A stretch of 64,000 nucleotides of DNA from Cardinalis cardinalis (taxonomy: Eukaryota > Chordata > Aves > Passeriformes > Cardinalidae): positions 1,121,294 through 1,185,293 of the forward strand of contig JACDOX010000116.1 in the NCBI GenBank assembly GCA_014549065.1. Reading direction: 5' to 3'. The notes beneath the pieces are model-generated. The model was not told where the DNA came from. It was given only the letters and a program-made list of their open reading frames with translations, and ran no database searches. Both the position numbers and the translations under genes were made by a program. Below, in pieces: positions 37,178-50,280 of the stretch. Within the stretch, counting starts at the first letter, position 1; the number at the start of each line of letters is the position of its first letter.

Positions 37178-38203
37178 ACTGTGGTGCTTATTTTGCATTA
37201 TATTCAAATAATTTCAACTCTTTTGACCCAAGAAACTGGACAACAGCCTGGAGTATTGCCAGCTCTTCTAATTAGGACAAAGAGTGTTGATGCCCTTTCT
37301 GCAACTCCATTTATTTTATTCAAAAGTAGACTGACATTTTTTCTTTCCTGTATTAACTCCTGTTTTCCTGAACACTGAAACAACTGAACAAGAATGTTTA
37401 TTCCATGTTCGCTATCTCCTGTTATGCCAGCTGCACCTATGTACAGTCTTATTCTCTTAACCATTCTTTTAGGGTTACATTTTGGTCTTCATATAAGTCT
37501 TCAGCTTTACCTGAAGCTGTCAAGATTCACACCATAAACATTAAATGCANTTGGCTTCTTCTTCTTCTCAGCCTGTCTTAACAGTACTGCATCTCTCCCC
37601 TCACCTGGGGGATGCAAACCCCAAAACTGAAAAACCTGTAGCACTGGTGCTTGCAGCAGTGATGGGCACCCCAGTGCAGCACAGCCTCAGCATGTCCCCG
37701 AAGGCAGATTCTCACTTTTACTGGTTTAGCCATTGGAAAGTAGGTTACAGAGCACTGCTCACTAGGTAGAGAAGAGCAGTGTACCTCATACAGAGGCTGC
37801 TGAACTGTGAATTATGTGAGACCCTTGATTAGCGTAAGGAATAACTGGATTTTGTGTTTAGAGCCAGTGGTGTGATCACTGCACCTTGAGAATCATTCTT
37901 GATTGATTTTTTCACTTTTAGCAGCAGAGAGAAAATTACTGAAAGAGGTATAATAGAGGGATAGAGAAAATATGCTACAAAAAAAAACCCCCTCAAATTA
38001 ACCTATGCAAATAACTTTGAACTGACTCTTGGATGCTTTTGCTTCCGTTTGTCTCTCACTTAAATGAGATTTGAGTATAAGCAGCTGTTCCATACAATGG
38101 AAATAACTTATATCAGTCACTGGAAAATTTGGGGAAAACATTTCTGAATTAGCATTTGCATTTAAAAATTTTTAAGGAGAAACAAATGTTTGTCTGTTGG
38201 GTG

Positions 38204-38230
38204 TGATGTCTTCCAAAGAGGAAGACATCA
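38204..38230. repeat. Perfect inverted repeat, 11-bp arms
   Basis: TGATGTCTTCC (38204-38214) and GGAAGACATCA (38220-38230) flank the loop AAAGA. The fifth perfect short-loop inverted repeat in about 3.3 kb. Confidence 0.95.
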
Positions 38231-41200
38231 ATCCAAGTGCCTGACCATCAGGTAATGGATGTTTGATCTCTTTGTAGCCTTCAGCCAGGATGAGACTCTT
38301 CAAGTTCTGTGGAATACGCTGGGATGGGCTTCCCACTGCTGAAGACTTCCAGCTATACATGAAACCTCTCTGCTTGAGAGCTCTCACAACCTGAAAACTT
38401 CTATTTCAGTTAGCATTTTGTTTTTATATATTTTTAAAAAATATGTTAATCAACTTTAGCAGAAAAGGCTGCAAAAGGGCTGCAAAGTGGTTAATCACAA
38501 CAGAGTAACTAATTGATTGTCCAACTCATGATTGGTGACCCACATCTGGCCCACAGGCTGTTCATATCCTGCCTCATGTCAAGGGCACCTAAGTGTCACA
38601 GAAACTTGAAAAAATGCCGCAGCTGGGGCTGCTATGGCAGAGGTGATACTGCTCAGCTGTCCTTCTGTCCTTCAGGATAACAGCAGGAAAAACAGCAGCT
38701 GCACGGTTAGAGTGATCAGGGCACCAGCCTTCAAGTGCATCCCCCAGGGGATTGCATTCAGGGTGAATACTCATAGCGGCTGCATCTTCAGGTATCTTCC
38801 CTGGAACAAAGGAAGCTGGGATTCAGTAGTTTTCCCTAATAATTTGGTTTTAACCACATTCAGGCATCCCTGAAAACCCTAACCTTAAATTTTTATTTAT
38901 ATTCTTACGATTAAATATTTTAGTCAGTGTCTGCCATTTGCTTTTAAATTCTGCCTGACACATTTTTTAAATTTAGGTACAGAAAAGGAAGGACTGCCTC
39001 TATATCTGGAGCTGAAAACAGTCTTGCCTGTGACAGGATGTAATGCCAAAATACANGGAGAATGGTCTGATTTCAATCAAATGACATTTTAATTATTTAG
39101 TCCNTTTAATCTATTATTGAAAAACTCTCATACTGCTGCTCTAGAAAAGCTTCCTATACTGAACTGATTTTTTTTCTGGCATTGTATCAGAGGTTTCCAA
39201 TATTCTTAATTAATCACGGCTAGATTATCTCACTATATTATTAACAATATATGAAGCTTCAATATTTCATTTCATCTTAGTAAAAATGGCCTACTTGAGC
39301 CAGTGAGTTGTTCAAAATTGATTAAGGTACAAAACCCAAATAATTAAACACTGATTTATTTTTAAAAGCAGATGATCACTCTCAGATTACTTCAGCACCT
39401 TCTACAATTAGAATATTAGTATGTAAAATCTAATTTAAAGCTTGATTCTCCCAAACACACTTCTCAGNGGAAAAAAACAGTACATACTGATTATGATTAC
39501 TTAAATTCTTTGAGGTTTTGGAGGTCTGTAACTCTGACAAGGTTATTGAAAAGGAAGGTGATTGTTTAAATTCCAGCAAGCACATATTCTCATTCCGTCA
39601 AGGTCACTTATCAATCAAATGAATGTCATTTCATAGACACCCCTGAACAACTGTGTTCTATTATCTAAATGGGAAGGAGAGGTGTTAATGGGTGTCTAAG
39701 GGATGAAATCAATTTAGCTTGGAGGCACTCAGCTGTTAGAACAGTTGTTAACATGTCTGGCTGCTAATATATGCTGATTAGTATTAATATCACATGATGA
39801 CTGAAATGCGACTGGCATGACATTTCTAAACCAATGAATGGTGATTACAACTCTCTTTTCTTTATCCTCTTACTTGAATAATCGCTTCTGGCTATGTGGA
39901 CTATCAGATCTGCAACAGGCACAGCACAGAGTTTNAAGATTTGTACCCACAGGCACCTTCTCGTCATGGTGGTCCTGCTGGAAGAGGAGAATAAAGAGCA
40001 TTTGACCTGTTATTTACTGGCAGCAGAGGATCCTGCATGGCTCACTGAGAAATTAAGAAGGACCTGCACTAAGGAGTTGGAAATACAGGTTTCTGATAGA
40101 TACTCATGCTCAAAACATATCCTTAATGTGTTGATGCTAACAAGTGAAAGTAGAGTTTTCAAGTACTGAATAACAGAAGATACTAAATGAACTTTTTTTC
40201 TCTTTGTGGTTTTTTTTCCCCCTAATATGCTTTCAATACTATGGAAATGTTTAGCGCCAGAAGGGAGACAACACTGATTAAAGTTACCAAAAACCCCTGA
40301 TAAAACAAAAGTTTTGTTGTCTTTGTAAACAAGTAACTAGTTCACTGTGCTATTTGAGTAAAAGAATGCAGANGGATCAGGAAAAATCAGGGATGTCGAG
40401 ACTCTTTGCATCATCCTTGTATAATACAAATATTTCAATGAAGGCAGCTTTGCAACTAAAGCTGCCTGTCTTAGAAAAAGAATCTTTTCCATAAAACCTA
40501 TTCAGAAGAAGAGATAATTAAACCCGTTCCCAGAAAACTCCCCGCGTTTATTTAGGGTACTCAGTAATTTGTAAGGGAATAGGCGGCAAAAAAAATCAGA
40601 ACTTGGGGGGAAGAGGAGAAGGAAGGAAAATATAGAGAAGTTATCAACACTGGCAAAGATCATTACTATTTTAAAAAAAAGGGGTACAGGTAAAATTGGA
40701 AGCAGAAGTTCAGAGAAAGAATTTCAAGAAAGGTTTTCAGATGTCTTTGTCCCAGCTTGATAATGCAAATGTTTTAAATCTGGGTCACAGAGTAACAAAT
40801 TTTTGAAGAACTTTACAAATAATTCAATTTTTATACATACATTCCTTATATGTGAAAATAACAAAGTATACCTAATTTGTGTGCAAGAGGAAACAACTTC
40901 CAAAATCCAAATCTTTATAAAATTGTTTTTAAGCTTTGTATTAAACTAAACTGTGTCATATAGCTTAATTTAAAATGGACTAATAATTAATATTAGACTT
41001 TATTTTAAAAAAAGGGACAAATTGAAACAATTCAAATTTGCAGTTATACTGTCTTGAATATTGTGTCAGCCAAGGTCAAGTTGGAAAAAAGTTGTGATGC
41101 CTCAAAAATCTAATTGTTAAGCATCAGTTCCAAGCTTGTTCTCCCCATGATGGAGGAATGAGAGAAAGTAATATTTCTGTGATGCTGGAATGTCACCAGG

Positions 41201-44200
41201 GAACATTTAGGACAATACGATCCATCACATCACCTTGCATGAAATACACCTTTTCTCTTGTCTACTTGTCATACCAGGAAGAATAGGCAATTTGGAGAGA
41301 AAAAATGACATGGGACATAGACAAAAAAACCCCCCACTTTCAGCATATCCGTGTAAGAAAACAAGATCTCTGTTAATTGCCAGGAATCAGTCCTTAAACT
41401 GTATAGAATACAGAAATAATTGCAGTCATGTTCTCATGGAAAAACTCTTCCCTTCTATATTTTTAACTTTTTCTCAGATTAAGGTAGTTTGCACNTGCAC
41501 ATCCCACTCCAAAGAAAGTCAAATTCTTTGCATCTCAGAGGTATCTTAATACATCCAGTAATTTTGTATATATATATTCAGAAGGATACACTGACAGCCT
41601 TGTTAGCGATACACAACCATGGGCTAGCCAAGTGGATTACAGGATATATATTTCATTTCTTAATAATTAGAGCTACTGTCTATTTTTGGTTAACATAATC
41701 CAGATGATATAAATATTGCAAATGAATTTAAACAGTAAACTAAAGTTAAAATACAGATTTAAGGCAATAGTGTGGGTAATTCAGTTCTAATTCTTAAGCA
41801 AAAAATGTAATTATTCCTTTAGTGTTATTGTTCTTAAGTAAAACTGTAGGTAGAGGTTGTGAAAGAAATAGAAAACAGAACACAAAAAGAGATTTTAACA
41901 CTCTCCCCTCCCAAGAAAAAAAAAAGAAAAAAGAAAGTTTCAAATAAATTTTTAAAAAAAGGATTCAATGCAGAAAANGCAGCCTTATACTTTTGTGTCA
42001 GTATGGTGTTAGTAAACTAACAATTAATGCATCATAAGATTTAAAAATTAACATTTTCAAAGATAATTAAGAAAATCATAAGAAAGGATAGAAATAAAAT
42101 GCACTTGGTTTAGAATTAACCTACTTACCTGCTCTCAAATAGAATTTTGAATCATGAAGAACATCAAGGTTATACTATTACTGATGTTCAAAATAATTTA
42201 AAAAATATAGATTGTGCTCTAGTATTTATTTCGAAACAACATGAAGACTTTGAAAGTCATTTGTCACAATTTGATTCGGGAATAGAACTGGACAATTCTT
42301 TGTTTGAACCACTTCACCTGTGTCCTAACTCATTCATGCATTGTAAAACAGATAATACTGTTCAGAGCAATATTCCTGAATTTATATATATATATAGATA
42401 TAGATACACACATATATATGTTTCAAGTTTCTGATNTTATTAAGATTATAAGAAACAAGAAATTCAATGAAGTTACAGGCCTACAGGCCTCTGGGGTTTT
42501 TACCTTCTTATTTTGAAAACACAATATTGGTAATTTCTTTTTGTTTTCTCTATTTCTATTTTCAAAGCTATAACTGCTAATCAGTAAAGCAATTTAACCT
42601 AGTTGGTAATGTTACATTTTTCTAGATATTTAAAAATATGCAGACCTTAAAATTTTTTTTAAAAAAGGTTTTTAAAAGGCTTGTCTGATTTTGGGTTTTT
42701 TAAAGCAAACAGAAATTATAAACCCTTTAACCAGAATAAACACATTCTCTTTAAGAAGAGAATTTATGCAATGATGCATTCTTTAAAAATGTAATTGTTT
42801 AGCCTTATTGTAGTAGTTAAAACAATATGTATTTTTATGAATGCAACATAATGGGGATATGTTGGAGAACAGAGATGGATGAGAGAGAATCATCTGGACA
42901 AGTGGGTACCTTTTAGGAAGGCAGGGACCTGAGAGAAGGAAAACTTTCACTGCTCTTTTGAAAATCCACTCTATCTTCTCCAAGGAGACCAGCATGAACA
43001 CAGGGCAGTTCCTTTTCCTCTTGAGAAAACCTGAGGGGTGCAGCAGCCACACCTGTGAGCACTTTTTGAGTGAATAAACAACCCTGGCAACAAACACTTT
43101 CATCCTGGGGCAACTGTATTTCATGTTGCACCAACGTTTTGCCTTCAAAACTTTCAGTAGCTGTTCTGTGAAAGAGGCTCAGGATGGAGAGAGCTTAACC
43201 TGCCCTGTGTCATCCATGGCCTTGTGTCTTACTTGGGAACACAATTCATCTCTACCACAGNAAATGGGTGGTTCATGAAACAGCAGTGCCAAATCCAGGC
43301 TTTTGTGCCGCATGACTGTGCTTGCTCAGTGCCCTCTCATGGTAAATGATGACCAGGGAATCATGTGCTTTTCCACACCCACAGCAGTGACAGGAGTGGA
43401 TGCTCTCCTAACTGGATTGATGCTTCCCCTCTGTAGTTCTACTGAACCAAGTTTTGTTGCATCTATAGCCCATGGTCCATATCTTATCCCATCTAATGGC
43501 ACATAAAAAATATTGCTTCGAATTTGGGCGTGCTGGCCTGTTTTTTCAATAAAATTGCTGTCACACAAATAGTCCCACCTGAAATGGACGTGTGTATGAT
43601 ATTCATGATGTAGGCTGAGACAAAAAAAAAAACAAACCAAAAAACCAAAAACCAACCTGGGAAACATTTTATCTCCAATCTTGGTTCTCTAAAATTAAGA
43701 AAGATTGGACTCTGCACTTACTTTGGTAGAAGACTTTAAAATAAAGGTTTATTCAAAAGAAAAGGTATCTAACTTGTTCTACAAAAATAACTCAATTTAT
43801 TACTACTGTTTAGCACTGTCTTTGCCCCGTGATGTTGACTGGAGCCTTACCAACCTAATTTCTGCAATATCTGTTGGGACGTTAATGCAATGAAACATGA
43901 GCAAATGAAATCTTAAAAGTAAAGANGTCATATCAGTTTTAATTTCAGAGGTTCTTCTTCCATTTTCTTTAGAGAATAATATTGCACAGAAGAGCTTTTC
44001 CACAAAGGTCTTATACACAGTACCTCTGATGGCTGTTGATTTTTGCCTTTTTTGTTTTATATATTCTCTGTATTCTTACACATACATTCATAGCTCTATA
44101 GCCTATTACTGGATTCATAGCTAGTTTTACCTGTATTTTTCCCTGTCCTGATAGGCAGAAAGACCAAACATATTCCAAAGCCCCTATCCTATCTTGATTT

Positions 44201-44239
44201 TCCTTAGAACCAAAAGTTGAAAACCAGCTCTTCAAGACA
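38231..44239. other. AT-rich non-coding stretch
   Basis: No confident exon. A phrase near 38540-38570 (ACCCACATCTGGCCCACAGG) faintly recalls hAT-type MER5 elements but is too short to call. A (TA)n/(TATAGA) microsatellite lies at about 42380-42422. The 42880-43570 part is less AT-rich and holds several short open frames of no known family. A poly-A/CCAAA patch lies at 43621-43660. Confidence 0.5.
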
Positions 44240-44620
44240 CATTTTCATTAACAAGTTCAGTTTCCACCTGAGAAAGAAGGACTTAGAAGGGGCTCGGCCT
44301 GGAGGGGTAATCAGGTCACCACTAGAGCTTCTAATTGGTGATTTTTGTCAAATATGCTAATTTGCTAAACTTACAAAAACTGTTTTCACCCATGTTGGTG
44401 GGCTTTTCTGGACATTTTCTGTATCTGCCCCTGGAGGCCTCCAACAAAGACCAGCCTTTACATTACCTCCTATACCAATATTATCTCAAAAGAATGTTGT
44501 TATATTTCTAAGTTTCTTAAGGCATCACCTCTATTCCAGACGTCAAAATATAAGCTTTGTGCAGCTTGTCACTGAAAGAGAGGAATGGCTACAAGAGAGA
44601 ATGCAATGAAGAAACAAAAA
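44240..44620 (+). mobile_element. Possible unclassified LTR-like block
   Basis: The block is GC-richer than its surroundings. It contains a promoter-like ATATAAGCTTTGTG at about 44548-44561 and phrases around 44390-44460 (TTGGTGGGCTTTTCTGGAC, CCTGGAGGCCTCC) that seem LTR-like to me. I could not define TG...CA ends or a target duplication, and it may be unique sequence. It lies about 235 bases upstream of a much better-supported LTR. Confidence 0.2.
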
Positions 44621-44849
44621 ACATAGAAATTAAAATAGTGGCATGGTAGTTGGATTTACTAACATTCAGCATAACATATAAGATGCTAACTGGATGCCTG
44701 GGATGTTCCAAGAAAAACATCCTTTTGTATCCATCCCTATCACCTCAAATATGAGTTATCATAGGATCAATGTACATAAAAGTTAACATATAAATGTGCC
44801 TGAGGCCCTTCCTAGTGCTAAGCAGAGTCATAATTTCATAGACAAGTTA

Positions 44850-45738
44850 CTGACTGTTGGGGGTTGGGGTTTTTTCCTTTCCCTTCCCTTCGCCTTCCCC
44901 TTTCCCCTTTCCTGTTCCCCTTCCCCTTCCCTCTCCTCCCTTCCCTTCCTTTCCTGAACTTTCCTTGTTACTTGTGGAATTTTTTCCCATTGAGTTGCTA
45001 AGAAGCACTGGTGGCTGAGTGCTTGAGAGGCGGGGAGGGGGAACTCCTCTGGTTTTTGGGAGTTTCCCTTGGAGGGACAAAGATACCCAGGGAACAGAGG
45101 CAGGACAAAGAGGAGGGCTGGGGACTTACGGATGGTCTGTCTCCCTGGGCTTCGGAGGAGGGTGGTTGGACCTGTGGCTTGGAGAAAGGAATTCTCTGCC
45201 ACTGCCATAACCCTGGGAGCTGCCTTTCTTCTGCTGCTGGCCCTGCATCCCCTGCCCTGCTGTTTCCAGCTACCGCAGTGGAGCTTCTGCTACATCTCAC
45301 CCACCAGCCTGGGATTTTTGCTCATTCCTGCCGTTCCAGCTTGGTGCTCCTCGGAGTCCTGCTGGGGCACCGGGATCGGCTGCCCCAGGGCCTTTGTGAA
45401 GCAAAGCCGCTCCTCCATCCCTTCCCGTCCCAGCGGGAGCCACCAGCGCCCCTGCCGGCTGTGACCGGAACTGCACCAAGGGGAACGTGCCCGCGGCCGA
45501 GAAGGGCGCCGTCACCGGGTGCTGCTTCTGGCTGTTGTTGGTGCCAGGGTTGTTGATGTTTGCTTGCCCTGTTATACACACTAGCAAAGAACTGTTATCC
45601 CTGTTCTCATGTCTTTGCCTGAGAGCCCCTTAATTTCAAAATTATAATTATTTGGATTAAGGGTGTTCACATTCTCCATTCCTAGGGAAGCTCCTGCCTT
45701 CCNTAGCGGACGCTTGCTTTTAAAACTAAGACGCTGAC
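44850..45738 (+). mobile_element. Solo LTR with perfect 5-bp target duplication
   Basis: The element runs from TGTTGGGGG at 44855 to ACTAAGACG at 45733. It is flanked by the exact direct repeat CTGAC at 44850-44854 and 45734-45738. A five-base target duplication fits ERVL-type integration. The expected terminal CA reads CG, a single change. A pyrimidine-rich stretch (CCCTTCCC/CTTTCC units, 44873-44955) follows the start. Its later part (TGTTATCCCTGTTCTCATG, then GAGAGCCCCTTAATTTC) resembles an LTR I recall from songbird genomes. No internal retroviral sequence adjoins, so it is a solo LTR of about 879 bp. Overlapping open frames up to 181 codons (45011-45556) reflect its high GC content. Confidence 0.7.
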
Positions 45739-48700
45739 ATTCTTCTTTACGTACTTTTTTCAGGTTTTTTNTGATGAAAGGTTAGCTTTCCATGTCTTAA
45801 GAGGAATTACCAAAGCAAAATAGTTTTGTAATCTGCTCCTTGTTCTTGCCCTTGTGTTTGTCCAAGTATCAATGCAGTAGAAGGCTGGCGGTGACCGAGC
45901 TGAGCCAGAACACTGCNGAGCTCCCTAAGACCTGCTGGATACAGACACCTGGATGTTACGATTTTTATTGTGACTAAAAGTCGTCGCAAAATGAACATTG
46001 TCTCCATTTTGGCCATAAGGACACAATTTTTTCCAAGTAGTTTATGCTGAGGAACAGAATTTCACAACATTTGCTAAGTGTGCAGGAGAAAAGACNATTT
46101 AAATCTGCCATAGGTCTTAAGCTGGTGTCTCCTAAGACTTTCAAGTCTGCAAGTAGATAAAAAACTGCCTTGTTGTGCTGGGCCCTAAAGCAATGCTGGA
46201 ACTATGTCTAATTAACCTCCTGATAAACCTGAAATGTCAGGAAGGAATAGCACTAGACTTCAAATGCTTTTTCACTAAGTAAAAAAACTATGGGTAGTGC
46301 TAGTTTTTTTAGAATTCATGCCAGTTGCCTTAAAAATTGGCTAGAAAATAGTGAATAGTTACATTTAGAAAAAGATAGTATTAGAAAGTATAATTTAAAA
46401 ACTACAGAATACATTTTAAACCAAGATTATGCCAGGAGAAAATTCTAATTTTGTCTACTTTGTCAACCTAATGGGTTGGGCAGAACCTAATACATGAAAT
46501 TCTTTTTCTGCTCTTCAATTTTAAGATGGAGGTTTAGTTGTAAGTACTTGCATTTTCCCTAGCACAGAGCTTTCTCCTTCTCTACATGCCTGGAAAAATT
46601 TTAATTCATATGAATGTGGAAAACGGAGGAGATGATGTGTGGTAATGTTAATCTGAATGTTCTATTTATTTGATATAATTTAGTTAGATCTGGATCTTAT
46701 GCAAAAACAATAATTAACATTTTTCCAGGTAGCTTAGTAAAACCAAATGAGAGGCAAAAGTAAAGGTTAGAAATTAAAATGCCCTCTATGAATATCTCTC
46801 TGGCTGGGCATATATTAGTTGTCACATATTGATCTTGCATGTATGCATCAGAAAATAGAAAATATTAATTTCAATATTTTAATTACTTGTGGTCGAATTT
46901 ACATTCCCATATGCAAGAAAATAGATTTTTTCATTAAAATCAGATTTTTAACTCAAATCCAGGAACTCAATGAACAGGGAGGCATATATACCGTTCCCAC
47001 ATTTGTCTTTTATTATTGATGAATTATCTTGTTCATATTCAAACAAATTTGTTTTGGGAGGCTCAAGTTTAATGCAAAGTCACCCTCTCAGTAAAGGGCT
47101 GGTTACTTCCCCTGCCACCCTCTCCACTAATCTCAAAAAGCCCCAAGTCCTAGCTGTATTTTACCAGCATTTTCCTCCAACTTAAAGTACTCTAGCATTC
47201 CCATTCTCTTCTGTAACTTCCCAAAACTAACCACTGCAGAAATTAATGGTCCAGTGATTGAGGTCATGCGTGAGGAGGAAGTGCCTGCATCTAAATAATT
47301 TATGGAATTATGCATGACTTTTTGGGAAATGTGCATAACTCTTCAGAGTCTTCCAGATCGTGTAGAGAACCCACCTCTTCCTTCAAGCCTTAATGTAATG
47401 GATGAGGATACAAATTTAGTTGGAGAGAAATCTCTACTGCCTATGAAAACAGAGGATTGTGGGCTTTGCTTCCCAACTATTTTACTGTATCTATTGCCAG
47501 TGATGAAAAATACCAGAGTTGGCTCTGAGTGGTGCCAGTTTGATCTGGCTTAGCAACAAAAGAACATGAAAATACTGTTTCTGAGATATCTGCCTAATTC
47601 TGGTTCCAGGAGGCTTCAGTGGTTCGGGACTAGACTGACAGTGCCATCAGAGCCTTGTGCACACGTTTATCACATTCCTCAAGTTTAGTGCACTGACACT
47701 GAAACTGATGTAAGTCTGATTGTTACCAAAGTTCAACTGGGCTGCAATATTCAAGTATCATGCTTAAGAGTGGTAGGAAAGAGTTATTACAAATCCACTA
47801 TCTCCTCAGAGCAGAGCACAGTGGTTTAACACGTGTTCAAAACCTCACTAAAAATAGCAATTCCTTGCCAAGTTTAGCAATGCCTGGCCAATGAACCTTG
47901 TGGTTCATTTCACAGGTTTATTTGCACACATTCTCTTGCCTCCACACCCCTTGAAAAAAAAATTTATATGTCTTTGAAATCTGCATTACTTTTCCATCCT
48001 AAACCCTGACATTCNCTGTTTTCCACTTAGAAGTCCTGCAGTTTAATTTCACTGAGCATGAATGGCACAAAAGGACTGAGAACATTGAAGTTTATTCTGC
48101 AATATAATAGCAGGAACTGATCGTGCCTGAGGACTTCTGGAGTCACCAGGAGAATACCCTCTGATTTCCGACAGCAAGTGGTATCTGGCATCCATGGCAG
48201 TTTGTGATAATACACCACGTATCTTCAACAGCTTGCCCTTGTATTACACACTGAGGACAATTACAATGGCTGCAGTAAGTGACCCTCGACGCTTCTGACA
48301 GGGTACCAAAACATTAGGAAAATAGAATTTGGTGGGATGAGCACAGAAGTGAGAAAAACACAGNGCCAGTGTTTGCCCAGAAGGTTTTTGGGTTCCTTTC
48401 AGTTAACTTTCTGGGAACTTTTCTGGTGCTCTCTGCAAGAAATGGGCTGTAGATTAGCTGAGGGCACCAATTAATGTGAAAATACATCTGCTATGTTTGG
48501 TTTGGTATTTTGAAACAGCTCTGTCTTAGCTTCTATGGCAAAGAGATCCTGACCATGCAATCCTCAGTTCTGGAAGTCACTATACTGTCTGCAGGCCTTC
48601 CCACTGTCAAGCTACACTGCTATACTATCTTTAATCTAATGCCTATGTTTTCATGAGTTACCCTCTGTCACTTAAAATACTGTCTTCACTTCATGGACAA

Positions 48701-50171
48701 GATTAATGCAATGAGCCCCCAGTCATTTTTTAATACCTTGAAGTACATGCTTAGAAGTCTGATGATTACTGGTGATACAAAACAGTGTTGATTACAAACA
48801 GTTGAACAGATCTTTGCTCTAAAGTTCATATTTTCATTTTTATCTGTGTTAATTTTTCTTGCCTGATATACACTATCAAATTTTAAAGAGATTAACAACG
48901 TATGATAATAGTACTAGCTCTTTTGTGATTGTTTTCAAAGAATTTGTAAATATCTCAAGATATATGTGAGTAGGAACCATCACTCAAAAGTCACTTTCAA
49001 TACTCAAAACATTATGGATGCTTGCCTTTCTTTTTCCTCTCTCAGAGAATCAGTTCCTGAGAGAATGAGTTCAACTGAAACAACTTTTAAAATGGCAGTG
49101 ATATTCTGAGAATGCAGCTCTCATGCATTTTACATTTTATCAGCAGGTATCTGTTCTGCCTCCCATAAGATCATGCAAATGAGTAGGGGAAAAATATATG
49201 GGACATATTGCTCTGACTGGTCGAGTTAGAATTACAATTCCTAGTGAAATAAATGGGTCTTGTATTGAAAATGTCTTAGTTACCACCTGTTTGACAAAAA
49301 CTTTATTAAATTTGGCAGATTAGTGGAGCTCCCTTCTGTTTTGTTGTGTGTTTATATCTGCCTTTGAAATTTGAACTCAAGTCTTACATTTGCCTCCACC
49401 CCCCCAAAAAAATTTCCACATTAAAAGTCATTTTGAAACAACCTCCATCCCCTGGGTCATAACCAGAGGGAGTGAGAAAGAGAACTGGTGGTTAGGTCTG
49501 ACCTAAGAGCACAGAAATGACCTTCCTTCCATCGCAGATAAGCAGTCGTGCCTTGCTGCCTTCAGCTGCTTCCCACTGGGGTTGTGTTTAAAAGCAACCT
49601 GTGTGCAAAGCTAGCTTCTCTGAAGAATAGACTGAAAAAAGAGATGGCTAAAAATAGGAAGAAAAAGTGAAAAGCAAGAAAACAAAGCTTTAACATCTGC
49701 TGTAACTTCTGGGATCATTTATTAAACACATAAACCCTGAAGTATGAATATAAAAGGAGTTCTCCAGTGTGATGAAGGTCTGCTGAGAGGGATGGGAACC
49801 CCTGGTGACTATGGAAAACTCAGCCACTAATCCTCTGGTGAAGCAAGAGTACAAATAGATCTGCTTCATAATTTCAATAGAGCTTCTGTATGCAAGGGAT
49901 CCCCTTGCACCTCCAGTCACTCCCCATATACTTTTCCTCTTATCTTGCTCTTGGGAGAAGAGATGCAATCTGGCCTAAGATCCCTTTTTATTGCTTGCAT
50001 AGAGGAGAGTGCTTCAGCAGATAAGGGAAGCCAGCCAACAAGCTCAGGTGCTGTTGTACCAGCCAGGCCGCTAAGTGTGGGGACTGCTAGATTTTTCTTT
50101 TTTTGGTGTGTGCGTTCATTTTTCTCTTTTCACCTTAAAGAAAGTCAACTCAAAAAGACAATGGATCTGTC
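45739..50171. other. AT-rich non-coding stretch
   Basis: No exon, RNA gene or named repeat recognised; open frames are short. An imperfect 8-bp inverted repeat (TCTCTCAG...CTGAGAGA) lies near 49039-49065. Confidence 0.55.
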
Positions 50172-50280
50172 TTAAAACAAAACAAAAAACCCCAAACAAA
50201 CAAAAAACGTAAACCAAACCAAACCAAAAAACAAACAAAACAAAACAAAACAAAACAAAAAGAACAATAAAAAACCCCCA
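50172..50280 (+). repeat. (CAAAA)n / CCAAA A-rich tract
   Basis: About 105 bases dominated by AAAAC and AACC units, the central part (50232-50258) being near-perfect CAAAA repeats. No recognisable retroelement body adjoins, so I annotate it as simple repeat. Confidence 0.9.

Noticed and set aside
38540..38575. Phrase resembling hAT MER5-type transposon sequence
   Set aside because: Only about 25-30 bases are similar, with no terminal inverted repeats or 8-bp target duplication.
42147..42434. 95-codon frame starting MNHEEHQGY
   Set aside because: It runs into a (TA)n microsatellite, has no recognised family and no supporting splice sites.
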